NCBI GenBank assembly: GCA_003202005.1
Contig: QJJF01000011.1
Coordinates: 1-64,000 of the forward strand
Length of the DNA stretch: 64,000 bases
DNA from: Williamsia faeni
GTDB lineage: Bacteria; Actinomycetota; Actinomycetes; Mycobacteriales; Mycobacteriaceae
Reading direction: 5' to 3'
The number at the start of each line of letters is the position of its first letter. Position 1 is the stretch's first letter. This document shows, piece after piece, positions 36,484-45,681 of the stretch. Both the position numbers and the translations under genes were made by a program. A model generated the notes under the pieces. That model made no database searches and was not told the DNA's origin. It worked only from the letters and a program-made list of their open reading frames with translations.

Positions 36484-38649
36484 ATGGCAACACCAGCGAA
36501 TGACCTCGATATCGAGTCACCGGCAGGTGGGGCCCGGCTTGATTCTCGTCGCTGGGCGGTGCTGGGAGTCCTGGTTTTCGCGTTGATGGTCGTCGGCATC
36601 GACGGATCGATCGTCAACATCGCGTTGCCGACCCTGGTTGATGAACTCGACGCCACCTCCAGCCAGTTGCAATGGATCGTCGACGCGTACACGATCGTGT
36701 TCGCGGCTTTTCTGTTGATCGCCGGCAACACCGGTGATCGCCTGGGTCGCCGCCGCTTCTTCATACTCGGCTTGGTCATCTTCGGGGCCGGGTCGTTGGC
36801 GTGCTCGCAGGTTGATTCGGCGAATGCACTGATCCTGTTTCGGGGCGTCCAAGGTTTCGGAGCGGCGTTCATCATGCCGGCCACCTTGTCGATCATCGCC
36901 AATGTGTTCACCAATGAGCGCGAGCGGGCACGGGCGATCGCGGTGTGGGCGGGCGTATCTGGCTTCGGGGTGGTGATCGGCCCGTTGGCCGGCGGTTACC
37001 TGCTGGAGCATTTCTGGTGGGGATCAATCTTTCTGATCAACGTCCCCGTCGTGACCGTGGCGATCGTCGGTGCGATCGTGTTCGTGCCGGAGTCGAAGGA
37101 TGCGCACGCAGCGCGCCTGGACATCGTCGGCGCAGTGTTGTCGGTCGTCGGCTTGATCACGCTGCTGTTCGGCGTTATCGAGGGCCCGAGCAAGGGCTGG
37201 ACCGATCCGTTGGTGATCGGCGCGTTCGTCGTCGCGGTCGTGTCGTTGGTGTCGTTCGTGTTCTGGGAACGCCGTACCGACCATCCGATGCTCGAACTCG
37301 GCTTCTTCGCCAATCCACGTTTCACGGCCGCGTCGATCGCGGTCACATTCGTGTTCTTCGCCATGTTCGGGGCGCTGTTCTTCGTCAGCCAGTACATGCA
37401 GTTCGTGCTCGGCTACTCGGCACTCGAGTCCGGTATCGGCTTGTTGCCGCTCGCCGCGTCGTTGATGATCGCGGCGCCGGCGAGCGCCAAGTTGGTGCCC
37501 CGGTTCGGCACCAAGATCGTCGTGACCTTCGGTCTTGTCCTGGTGGCGGCGGCGCTGGCGGTGTTCTCGTTCGTGTCCGAAACGAGTGGCTATCCGTTGG
37601 TTGCGGTCGTGCTGATCCTGATCGGTGTCGGCATGGGCTTGGCGATGGCACCGGCGACGGAGTCGATCATGGGTTCGGTGCCACCGGAGAAGGCCGGCAT
37701 CGGCTCGGCAATGAACGACACAACACGCGAGATCGGCGGCGCCCTGGGCGTGGCGATCCTCGGCAGCATCACCGCCGCGGTATATGCGTCGACGATCTCC
37801 GGTGATCCCCGTTTCGCGACCGTACAGGCCGCGTCGCCGGAATTGGCCGACGCCGTGAAGAATTCGGTCGGTGCGGCGTCATTCGCCTCGGCTCAGTTGC
37901 CCGCAGACGTGGCGAACCTGCTCACGGCGGCAGCCAACTCGGCGTTCATCCATGCCCTCGACCGCACCGTGATCGTCGGCGCGATAGTTGCCCTGCTCGG
38001 AGCGTTCATCGCGTTTCGCTACCTTCCGGCGCGGTCCGAGGACACCGACATCGAGCGCCTCATCGGGGGTGTTGCGCAAAAGCTCCCCGACGATCCCGAG
38101 CTGCGCCTCGGAATCGCCTATGCGACGCTCGGACTGCTCGCCGAGGCGGGTATGTCGAGCCTCAGCTACAACGGGATCGCGTCGCAATCAGGCATCAGCA
38201 CCGCGACGCTCAAGCAGTATTGGGGATCGCGTGTGGACGCGGTGAGCGATGCCGTTGCCGAGGTGTTCGCTGCACATCTGCTACCCGACACAGGAGACCT
38301 CCGCGGCGACCTGCGCGCCTACCTGCTTGAGGTTAGCCGGGTCCTCTCCGAGCCACGAGCGCGACAGATCATCGGCGCGCTGGTGTCAGAGGCTGCATCG
38401 GACGAGTCCCTCGCCGCGGCCCTGCGGGAACGTGTCAGCGAATCGCGTCGGCACGAGCTCGAAACCCGCCTCCAGCCGCACATGGCGATGGTCAAGGTGC
38501 CGATCAACACGGCAATCGATCAACTCGTCGGCCCGATCTATTACCGCACGGTCATCACCGAATCGGCGCTCGACGAGGAACTCGTGGACGCCGTGCTCGA
38601 CGCCGTGCTGAGACCGAGCGACGACATGATCGACACCTTGTCCAAGTAG
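36484..38649 (+). CDS. DHA2-type MFS drug transporter fused to a C-terminal TetR repressor domain
   Basis: A 721-residue fusion. Residues about 20-520 form a 14-helix EmrB/QacA-type exporter (DHA2 family): GIDGSIVNIALPTL in helix 1, GDRLGRRRFF in loop 2-3, and the helix-5 antiporter motif GVSGFGVVIGPLAGGYLL. After helix 14 (VIVGAIVALLGAFIAFRYL) a 30-residue linker leads to a TetR domain (about 540-721): LRLGIAYATLGLLAEAG, the helix-turn-helix YNGIASQSGISTATLKQYWG, and a helical ligand-binding region. The frame is uninterrupted, so this is not two overlapping genes. ATG 36484 has AGGGAG 7 nt upstream (36466 lacks one). Drug or lipid export coupled to transcription control is inferred; the substrate is unknown. 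Confidence 0.88.
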   Translation: MATPANDLDIESPAGGARLDSRRWAVLGVLVFALMVVGIDGSIVNIALPTLVDELDATSSQLQWIVDAYTIVFAAFLLIAGNTGDRLGRRRFFILGLVIFGAGSLACSQVDSANALILFRGVQGFGAAFIMPATLSIIANVFTNERERARAIAVWAGVSGFGVVIGPLAGGYLLEHFWWGSIFLINVPVVTVAIVGAIVFVPESKDAHAARLDIVGAVLSVVGLITLLFGVIEGPSKGWTDPLVIGAFVVAVVSLVSFVFWERRTDHPMLELGFFANPRFTAASIAVTFVFFAMFGALFFVSQYMQFVLGYSALESGIGLLPLAASLMIAAPASAKLVPRFGTKIVVTFGLVLVAAALAVFSFVSETSGYPLVAVVLILIGVGMGLAMAPATESIMGSVPPEKAGIGSAMNDTTREIGGALGVAILGSITAAVYASTISGDPRFATVQAASPELADAVKNSVGAASFASAQLPADVANLLTAAANSAFIHALDRTVIVGAIVALLGAFIAFRYLPARSEDTDIERLIGGVAQKLPDDPELRLGIAYATLGLLAEAGMSSLSYNGIASQSGISTATLKQYWGSRVDAVSDAVAEVFAAHLLPDTGDLRGDLRAYLLEVSRVLSEPRARQIIGALVSEAASDESLAAALRERVSESRRHELETRLQPHMAMVKVPINTAIDQLVGPIYYRTVITESALDEELVDAVLDAVLRPSDDMIDTLSK

Positions 38650-38785
38650 CCAGATTGCCCGCTCGGGGCGTAGTCGAACTCGCGGTGGGCCATCGAACGT
38701 CCTGCTATCTCACCGGTGCTTAGACAATGGGTCCGGACTGCGGGAAGTGTGCGGACGACCTGGTTCGTCCGAAGATCGACGAGCG

Positions 38786-38962
38786 CGGGTACGCAGTAGC
38801 ACCGAAACCGGCCAACTCTTTCCAACAGCGCAAACACGAAAAACTCTCCCCCACTGCAGAATCCAACCATCGTCAACAACGCCAACGATCTGCAAACATC
38901 CACAACCACAAGTTCAAAACCGTCCAGTGTCAGTTCGAGTCTGACCGGAGGCACCCATTTCC
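38786..38962 (+). repeat. Dispersed integration-scar repeat, copy E
   Basis: GGGTACGCAGTAGCACCGAA, CAAACACGAAAAACTCTCCC, CCAACGATCTGCAAACATCC and CACAAGTTCAAAACCGTCCA are followed by a perfect T-arm: stem GTCAG, loop TTCGAGT, stem CTGAC, then CGGAGGC and ACC. An integrase N-terminal pseudogene lies just beyond (39.0-39.3 kb). 38.65-38.78 kb holds nothing else. Confidence 0.65.
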
Positions 38963-39022
38963 GCAGTTCAGAGGCTATTCCTAGTCCATTTTCACGATAA
39001 CCCGCCTGCGACGTCAGTTCAG

Positions 39023-39305
39023 TCCAATCTTGCTCGCCATCCAACGATCCGCGACGGCCCGAACTCTTCGGTGCTCTTTGCGGGATCGACCCGCGTGCCC
39101 GCCACCACCGCCGCGATGATGCTGTCCAGTCAGCCCTGCGCATCGGCCTTCGTCCGGAAGGCTCGGGTGTGTTGAGTTCCCATCGTGTCGACATACACAG
39201 CACGCCAACGCATCCCACGGCCATACCGCCACGTTCGTCTCTTCGTGAACCGCGCGCGCCACAGGTCTTGCACATCGGCACGCCGATTACGACGCACCCG
39301 CACTA
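39023..39305 (-). pseudogene. Tyrosine integrase, N-terminal remnant with one nonsense codon
   Basis: One minus-strand frame reads RRNRRADVQDLWRARFTKRR, then YGRGMRWRAVYVDTMGTQHT, RAFRTKADAQG, a TGA, and LDSIIAAVVAGTRVDPAKS. This is the arm-binding N-terminus of actinophage/ICE tyrosine integrases, in which the stop position is normally Trp (AQAWLD). The catalytic domain is absent. Together with repeat copy E it marks a decayed integration event. Confidence 0.72.
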
Positions 39306-39587
39306 CCGAACACTGACCGACTCTCCCGGCTCGTCCGGCACCGCCATCGTTCCAACCAGACGGTGGCGACTCCTCCCGCCATCTGAGATCACAAGTAGCG
39401 ATTGACTTTTCGGACCACTCACCCCGCCAACGCCAGATCCCGCAGGAAGCTGCTCAGATACCGACAACTCAATCCGAATCCAGATTGTCGAAGTCATCAA
39501 CTCCGCACCTCAGATACTTTCCCTCCAGGCAACATGACCGTGCGTGCCAGACGCGAAGCGCGTGCAACGCCGACCACGGGCACGCCC

Positions 39588-39680
39588 GCGTCGACCGGTA
39601 CTCCGTCATCCCTTGCAGTGCAGAGTTCGGGAGTGACGACCGGTGGTCAATCAGCGGTGCCCTCCATACAGTCGATAGAC
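39588..39680 (+). repeat. Dispersed repeat shared with 51.15-51.24 kb
   Basis: About 90 bp including GACCGGTACTCCGTC and GTGCAGAGTTCGGGAGTGAC match the minus strand of 51145-51235 at about 80%. Probably an IS end or transposase scrap; not identified further. 39.31-39.59 kb shows no gene. Confidence 0.5.
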
Positions 39681-39705
39681 CGACTGAAAAGAAGGGACCA
39701 GGTTG

Positions 39706-40218
39706 ATGTCCGCAATAATTTCTGACGACGGCCTGTACCGATACCGGCTCCGACGCGACCTACCTCCCACGTTCGCCAATCGTAAGAAAGACGCCGTCAC
39801 CTGCACCTTCATCATGCTCAACCCGTCGACCGCAGATGCCGACGACGACGATCCAACCATTCGGCGCTGCAGCGGATTCGCGGCCTCCCTCAGATGCACC
39901 AGACTCGAGGTGGTCAACCTCTATGGCTACCGCGCCACCGACCCCGCCGAGTTGCACACAGTCGACGATCCAGAAGGCCCGGAGAACACCCTCCACCTAC
40001 GAGTCGCGCTCAGCACACCCGGACCCACAATCGCCGCCTGGGGCACACTCGCACCACCGGACAGAGTCGCGAAGATACTGGCGATGCCTGGCGCCGACAA
40101 TCTCTATTGCCTTGGCACCAACCAAGACGGAAGCCCTCGCCACCCCCTCTATCTGCGTGCGGACGCAGCAATCAGAACGTTTTTGCCGTATTCACGTGAC
40201 AACAGATCACAGCGCTGA
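39706..40218 (+). CDS. DUF1643-domain protein
   Basis: A 170-residue cytoplasmic protein of the DUF1643 family. Diagnostic blocks: CTFIMLNPSTADADDDDPTI, RRCSGFAASLRCTRLEVVNL and the AAWGTLAPP segment near the C-terminus. Biochemical function is not established; members are scattered on phages, plasmids and islands. ATG 39706 is chosen (GGGACC about 9 nt upstream) over TTG 39703. It stands alone between scar DNA and the convergent esterase, so it may have arrived with a mobile element. Confidence 0.85.
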   Translation: MSAIISDDGLYRYRLRRDLPPTFANRKKDAVTCTFIMLNPSTADADDDDPTIRRCSGFAASLRCTRLEVVNLYGYRATDPAELHTVDDPEGPENTLHLRVALSTPGPTIAAWGTLAPPDRVAKILAMPGADNLYCLGTNQDGSPRHPLYLRADAAIRTFLPYSRDNRSQR

Positions 40219-40407
40219 TCGCCGAGTGGGTGGATTCGTCCCGCACCATCGGGCATAGGTATCCGTAGAAGTCGAGTGTCGTCTTGTCGGAGCAATCGAG
40301 ACAGCCCACCGCCTACGAGGGCTCGCCAGTTTCCCGCTCACTCCGAAGGTCGAGAGGACGACCTTCCTCATCCGGGTACGCGGCCGAAGCGCGACGATCG
40401 GCCCGCG

Positions 40408-41376
40408 TCAGGCCGTTTGTCCCGTCGATTGTGCGGCGAGCGCCACCGACATCGCGGCGTGCAGGGCCTCGATTGCGGTGTGACCGATGGCGGTGTCAAG
40501 CATGGTGAAACCGTGAAAGGTGCCGTGCCACTGCCGTAGATCGACAGGCACTGCCGCAGTCCTCAGCCGCTCGGCGTAACGAAGTCCTTGGTCGCGGAGG
40601 GGGTCGAGTTCATTCACGGTGAGGTAGGTCGGTGGCAGGCCGGTGAGGTTGGGATGGCGCGCGGGAATGGTACGCGAGTCGAGGCGATTGCCGGCCAGGA
40701 AGAGTTCCCAGCTTCGTTCCGCCAGCGCTCTGGTCCAGAACACGGTGTCGGTTCCCTGCTGCATCGAGGTTGTGTCGCAACGGTTGTCGAGGACAGGTTC
40801 CAGCAACGCCTGGCAGGCGAGAGCCGGTCCGCCCTGATCACGCGCCCGAAGTGCGGTCGTAGCCGCAAGGTACGCACCCGCGCTGGCACCGAGTATGCCG
40901 ATGCGGGCCGGGTCGATTCCGAGTTCGAGATGACGGCCCGCAACCCACAACAACGCCGCATAGCAGTCGTCGACCGCAGCCGGATGAGGATGCTCGGGTG
41001 CCAACCGGTAGTCCACCGACACCACGACGGCGTCGGTGGCGTTGGCCAACTCGCGGTTGGCGGCGTCGTTGTCGGCTGCCGAACCGAGAACAAAGCCGCC
41101 ACCGTGGATTTCGATGATCGCCGCACGCGTCCGTGAGCGCGCGGCATCGGGACAGGTGATCCGCAGCGGCACCCGTGGGCTTCCGGCCGGTCCCTCGATC
41201 TCGACGAGCGATGGCCCCGTGCCCGACGCATCCTCGACCCGGCGGGGCGCCCGCCCGTCGAGAGCTAGCCGCATCGCCGGAACATCTGACAGGTCCAGTG
41301 CAGGCATCTCGTCAACGAGATGTTCGAGATCGGGTTGAATGGTGCCGGGAACGATCATCCCGCCTTCCGGCATCAT
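40408..41376 (-). CDS. Hormone-sensitive-lipase-family esterase
   Basis: A 322-residue alpha/beta hydrolase of bacterial family IV. The oxyanion motif HGGGFVLG, the YRLAPEHPHPAAVDDCYAAL block, the nucleophile elbow GASAGAYLA (a GDSAGG variant), the acid in NELDPLRDQG and the His in WHGTFHGF are present. It hydrolyses short-chain esters or lactones in the cytoplasm. Its ATG shares a base with the pyruvate carboxylase stop (TGATG), so it is coupled to that gene and is the last gene of the leftward branch of the sugar cluster. Its role there could be removing acyl or lactone groups from the imported substrate (inference). Confidence 0.85.
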   Translation of the reverse strand: MMPEGGMIVPGTIQPDLEHLVDEMPALDLSDVPAMRLALDGRAPRRVEDASGTGPSLVEIEGPAGSPRVPLRITCPDAARSRTRAAIIEIHGGGFVLGSAADNDAANRELANATDAVVVSVDYRLAPEHPHPAAVDDCYAALLWVAGRHLELGIDPARIGILGASAGAYLAATTALRARDQGGPALACQALLEPVLDNRCDTTSMQQGTDTVFWTRALAERSWELFLAGNRLDSRTIPARHPNLTGLPPTYLTVNELDPLRDQGLRYAERLRTAAVPVDLRQWHGTFHGFTMLDTAIGHTAIEALHAAMSVALAAQSTGQTA

Positions 41377-44300
41377 CAGACGACTGTTCGCCGACCGCTG
41401 TGGCCGCCGTCGATGACCAGCAACAGGTCACCGCCCTCGACTTGCTGCACTTCGCCGACCGCGACGCGGCCAACGACACCAGTCGACGACGCGGTGATCG
41501 CCGCCTCCATCTTCATCGCCTCGATGGTCGCGACAACATCGCCCGCCGCAACCTGATCGCCGACGGCGACCGACAGGGTGATGACACCGGCGAACGGAGC
41601 GGGCAGATGCGCGGGATTGTTCGGGTCGGCCTTTTCTGCTGATGGGGTGTCGTCGACGATCGAGCGGTCACGGACCGACACCGGACGTAGCTGCCCGTTG
41701 AGGACGCACATCACCGTGCGCATACCGCGCTTGTCGGCGTCGGAGATCGCCTCGAGGCCGATCAGTAATTCAACCCCCTTCTCGAGTCGCACCCGGTGTT
41801 CCTCACCCTGACGCAGACCGTAGAAGAACTGGTTGGCCGACAGCCGCGAGGTGTCCCCGAACTGGGTTCGATGCGCCTCGAAATCCGCTGTCGGCCCTGG
41901 GAAGAGCAGTCTGTTCAACGTGTTTCGACGCTGCTGCGACGTCGAGGCGAGCCCCTGTTCGTCGTCGGCACTCAGGCGCGTCTCGGTCTTCGCCGCTGCC
42001 CGGCCTTCCAACGCTCTCGTCCGCAGGGGCTCGGGCCATCCTCCCGGCGGGGTGCCCAATTCTCCTCGGAGGAAGCCGATCACGGACTCCGGGATGTCAA
42101 TCTTGTCAGGCTTCGCGACAAACTGCTGTGCCGAGGCACCCGCGCCCACCAGAGCCAAGGCAAGGTCGCCCACGACTTTCGAGCTCGGTGTCACCTTGAC
42201 CAGGCGACCCAGAGCGCGGTCAGCGTCGGCGTAGTTCATTTCGACCGTCTCGAACCTGTCGCTTAGCCCAAGCGCAACTGCCTGCTGACGCAGATTCGAA
42301 AGCTGTCCGCCGGGGATTTCATGGGTGTACACCCGTCCGGTAGGTGCTTGTAGACCAGATTCAAACGGGGCGTAGACCTTTCGCAGTGCCTCCCAGTACG
42401 GTTCGAGATCGCACACGGCCTGCAGATCGAGTCCGGTGTCCCGTTCGGTGTGGGCTGCGGCCGCGACGATGGCCGACAATGCCGGTTGCGAGGTGGTCCC
42501 GGCCATGGCCGCCGACGCGCCGTCGACCGCGTCTGCCCCGGCCTCCCATGCCGCCAGATAGGTCGCCAACTGCCCGCCCGGGGTGTCGTGGGTGTGGACG
42601 TGCACGGGTAGATCGAAATTGGACCGCAACGCCGACACCAGCGTCCGCGCTGCTGGGGCCCGCAGCAGCCCGGCCATGTCTTTGATCGCCAGCACGTGCG
42701 CGCCGGCGTCGACGATTTGTTCGGCGAGTCCCAGGTAGTAGTCAAGGGTGTACAACTGCTCGCCGGGATCGGACAGGTCACCCGTATACGACAGTGCCAC
42801 TTCGGCAACCGCCGTTCCGGTATCGAGGACGGCGTCGATCGCCGGGCGCATCTGATCGACGTTGTTCAGTGCGTCGAAGATCCGGAAGATGTCGATCCCG
42901 GTGGCGGTGGCCTCCGCGACGAAGGCCCGCGTCACCGTATCCGGGTAGGGGGTGTAGCCGACGGTGTTACGTCCGCGCAGCAACATCTGAAGTGCGATGT
43001 TAGGGACCGCCTCACGCAGCAGTGCAAGCCGTTCCCAGGGATCCTCGTGCAGGAACCGCAGCGCGACGTCGTAAGTGGCGCCGCCCCAGCATTCGATCGA
43101 CAGCAGTTGCGGCGTCGTACGTGCCACGTGTGGCGCCACCATCACCAACCCGGACGTTCGCACCCGAGTGGCCAGCAGCGACTGGTGGGCATCGCGGAAG
43201 GTGGTGTCGGTGACCGCCAGTGCTTTCTGGGCGCGTAACGCTTGCGCGAACCCGACCGGCCCGAGCGCCAGCAGCCGTTGCCGCGAGCCATCTGCAACCG
43301 GCTCGGAGACGTCGAGGGGCGGCAGTTTGTCTTGCGGATAGACCGGGGAGGGTCGCTCGCCGTGCGGTTTGTTGACCGTGACATCGGCGAGGTAGCTGAG
43401 GATCTTCGTGCCCCGATCACCGGACGTACGCGCGGTGAGCAGCGCGGGGCGCTCCTCGATGAACGAGGTGGTGACCCGGCCGGCGATGAAGTCGGCATCA
43501 TCGAGCACCGCCTGCAGAAACGGGATGTTGGTCGCCACGCCCCGGATACGGAACTCCGCGACCGCGCGGCGCGCACGGGTTACCGCCGTCTCGAAATCTC
43601 TTCCTCGACAAGTCAATTTGACCAGCATGGAATCGAAGTGGGCCTCGACCGCCGCGCCCGTGGTGGTTCCACCATCGAGTCGGACGCCGGCTCCCCCAGG
43701 ACTGCGATAAGCGGTGATGCGTCCGGTATCCGGCCGAAATCCGTTGGCCGGATCCTCGGTGGTGATGCGGCATTGCAGGGCTGCACCCCGCAGCACGATC
43801 GTCTCCTGGTCCAGGCCCAGGTCGGCCAAGGTCTCCCCGGCCGCGATCCGCAGCTGAGCCTGAACCAGGTCGACGTCGGTGACCTCCTCGGTCACCGTGT
43901 GCTCGACCTGGATTCGCGGGTTCATCTCGATGAACACGTGGTTGCCTCGACCGTCGAGGAGGAACTCGACGGTGCCGGCGCATTCGTAGCCGATCTCCTT
44001 GGCGAATGCGACAGCGTCGGCACATATCTTCTGCCGCAACGACTCTGGCAGGTTGGGTGCCGGCGCCATCTCGATGACCTTCTGGTGGCGCCGTTGCAGC
44101 GAACAGTCCCGTTCGAACAGGTGCACCACGTTCCCGTGACCGTCGGCGAGGATCTGTACCTCGATGTGGCGCGGATCGATGACCGCCTGCTCGAGGAAGA
44201 CCGTCGAATCCCCGAATGCCGACTGCGCTTCCCGCGCCGCGGCTTCGATCGACTCGCGCAGCTGCGCAGGCTCAGCAACCCGCCGCATCCCTCGGCCACC

Positions 44301-44807
44301 CCCGCCGGCCACTGCCTTGACGAACAGCGGGAATGTCATCGATTCCGACGCCGACACCAGCTCGGAGACGTCGGTCGACGGCTCCGACGACGCCAGCACC
44401 GGCAACCCGGCCCGTCTCGCCGCGGCGATGGCCCGGGCCTTGTTGCCCGTCAGTTCCAGCACCTCGGCCGACGGTCCGACAAACGTGATGCCCGCGCTCG
44501 CGCACGCCGCGGCGAGATCCGGGTTCTCCGAGAGGAACCCGTAGCCGGGATAGATCGCATCGACACCCGCCTGTACCGCAACGTCGACGATCTCGTTCAC
44601 CGACAGATAGGCACGTACGGGATGCCCGACCTCACCGATCTGATAGGCCTCGTCCGCCTTGGTGCGGTGCACCGAATTGCGGTCTTCGAACGGGAACATC
44701 GCAACGGTGGAGATTCCGAGTTCATACGACGCGCGAAACGCGCGGATCGCGATCTCACCCCGATTGGCGACCAACACCTTGGCGAACTTCGGCACAACAA
44801 CATCCAT
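41376..44807 (-). CDS. pyc: Pyruvate carboxylase
   Basis: A full-length 1143-residue single-chain pyruvate carboxylase: biotin carboxylase (1-460; FAKVLVANRGEIAIRAFRA, the ATP loop KAVAGGGGRGMRRV, and NPRIQVEHTVTEEVTDVD), carboxyltransferase (about 530-800; DTTFRDAHQSLLATRVRTSG, with metal-binding HVHTHDTPGG), allosteric/PC domain, and the C-terminal biotinyl domain with the biotinylated Lys in EAMKMEA. It makes oxaloacetate from pyruvate, feeding the TCA cycle. Placement inside a sugar-catabolic cluster suggests that the pathway yields three-carbon units needing anaplerosis. The esterase start overlaps its stop; the SDR gene is 75 bp upstream. Confidence 0.96.
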   Translation of the reverse strand: MDVVVPKFAKVLVANRGEIAIRAFRASYELGISTVAMFPFEDRNSVHRTKADEAYQIGEVGHPVRAYLSVNEIVDVAVQAGVDAIYPGYGFLSENPDLAAACASAGITFVGPSAEVLELTGNKARAIAAARRAGLPVLASSEPSTDVSELVSASESMTFPLFVKAVAGGGGRGMRRVAEPAQLRESIEAAAREAQSAFGDSTVFLEQAVIDPRHIEVQILADGHGNVVHLFERDCSLQRRHQKVIEMAPAPNLPESLRQKICADAVAFAKEIGYECAGTVEFLLDGRGNHVFIEMNPRIQVEHTVTEEVTDVDLVQAQLRIAAGETLADLGLDQETIVLRGAALQCRITTEDPANGFRPDTGRITAYRSPGGAGVRLDGGTTTGAAVEAHFDSMLVKLTCRGRDFETAVTRARRAVAEFRIRGVATNIPFLQAVLDDADFIAGRVTTSFIEERPALLTARTSGDRGTKILSYLADVTVNKPHGERPSPVYPQDKLPPLDVSEPVADGSRQRLLALGPVGFAQALRAQKALAVTDTTFRDAHQSLLATRVRTSGLVMVAPHVARTTPQLLSIECWGGATYDVALRFLHEDPWERLALLREAVPNIALQMLLRGRNTVGYTPYPDTVTRAFVAEATATGIDIFRIFDALNNVDQMRPAIDAVLDTGTAVAEVALSYTGDLSDPGEQLYTLDYYLGLAEQIVDAGAHVLAIKDMAGLLRAPAARTLVSALRSNFDLPVHVHTHDTPGGQLATYLAAWEAGADAVDGASAAMAGTTSQPALSAIVAAAAHTERDTGLDLQAVCDLEPYWEALRKVYAPFESGLQAPTGRVYTHEIPGGQLSNLRQQAVALGLSDRFETVEMNYADADRALGRLVKVTPSSKVVGDLALALVGAGASAQQFVAKPDKIDIPESVIGFLRGELGTPPGGWPEPLRTRALEGRAAAKTETRLSADDEQGLASTSQQRRNTLNRLLFPGPTADFEAHRTQFGDTSRLSANQFFYGLRQGEEHRVRLEKGVELLIGLEAISDADKRGMRTVMCVLNGQLRPVSVRDRSIVDDTPSAEKADPNNPAHLPAPFAGVITLSVAVGDQVAAGDVVATIEAMKMEAAITASSTGVVGRVAVGEVQQVEGGDLLLVIDGGHSGRRTVV

Positions 44808-44882
44808 TCATCGTCGAGTGACACCGGGGCGGCACACCGCGGCGGGAAACAGCTACCGGCCACCGCGGGTGGCCGGAAGGGA

Positions 44883-45656
44883 TCAGTGCATGTGGCTTCC
44901 GCCATTGATGTCGATGGTGGTGCCGGTCAGATAAGCGGCGTCATCGGAGGACAAGAAGGTGATCACCGATGCGATCTCACGCGTGGTTGCGGTGCGGCCC
45001 AAAGGGATCCCGGAGGCGATCGCCTTTTCCTGTTCCTCGGTGCTACCGACCCGGATATTGGTGTCGACCGCTCCGGGGGTGACAGCATTGATCGTGACGC
45101 CTGTGTCCTCGAGTTCCCGGGCCAATGCCTTCGTGAAGCCGAGGACCGCTGCCTTGGCCGACGAGTACGGCACTTTGCCGAACACACCACCGCCGCGCTG
45201 GGCCGAGACGGACGACATGGTCACGATCCGTCCCCATCCGAGGGCGATCATGTCCGGCAGAAATGCCTTGGTCACCAGGTATGTGCCGGTCGCGTTGACC
45301 GCGAACACCTTGTTCCACAGCGCGAGTGTGGTCTCGAGGAACGGCACCGGGGAGGTGATCCCCGCGATGTTCGCCACCGCGCCGACCGGAGGAAGGTCGC
45401 CGGCGTCGACTTCACGTTTGGTCGCCAGGTACGCGGCCTGCACGGAGGCTTCATCGGACACGTCTACGGCATGGCCGAAAGCCGGGACATTGTAGGTGCC
45501 CCCGATCTCCGCGGCGACCTTGGCCGATGCCTCGCCGTCGAGGTCGAGAATCACCACTGCCCAACCATCTTCGGCGTACCGCTCCGCGGTCGCGCGGCCG
45601 ATCCCTTTCTCCGAGGTGGCGCCGGTGACAACTGCAGTACGTGTCTTGGTGTTCAT
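44883..45656 (-). CDS. SDR-family sugar/polyol dehydrogenase
   Basis: A 257-residue classical short-chain dehydrogenase. The NAD(P) motif TGATSEKGIGRATA has a two-residue insertion in the glycine loop; ANIAGITSP is the NNAG equivalent; the catalytic residues are Ser in TMSSVSAQ and Tyr/Lys in VPYSSAKAAVLG; the C-terminus ends in YLTGTTIDINGGSHMH. Asp in ILDLDG after strand 2 favours NAD(H). It probably oxidises or reduces a sugar, sugar acid or polyol. ATG 45656 has AGGAGA 4 nt upstream. It lies 25 bp after the isomerase gene, in the same leftward operon. Confidence 0.88.
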   Translation of the reverse strand: MNTKTRTAVVTGATSEKGIGRATAERYAEDGWAVVILDLDGEASAKVAAEIGGTYNVPAFGHAVDVSDEASVQAAYLATKREVDAGDLPPVGAVANIAGITSPVPFLETTLALWNKVFAVNATGTYLVTKAFLPDMIALGWGRIVTMSSVSAQRGGGVFGKVPYSSAKAAVLGFTKALARELEDTGVTINAVTPGAVDTNIRVGSTEEQEKAIASGIPLGRTATTREIASVITFLSSDDAAYLTGTTIDINGGSHMH

Positions 45657-45681
45657 CTTTTCTCCTGTGTGAGTTGAAATC

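Noticed and set aside
38541-39281. 246-codon minus-strand frame
   Set aside because: It runs through repeat copy E (translated as VPPVRLELTLDGF, a familiar artefact of tRNA-like DNA), the integrase remnant in the wrong frame and the end of the TetR domain.
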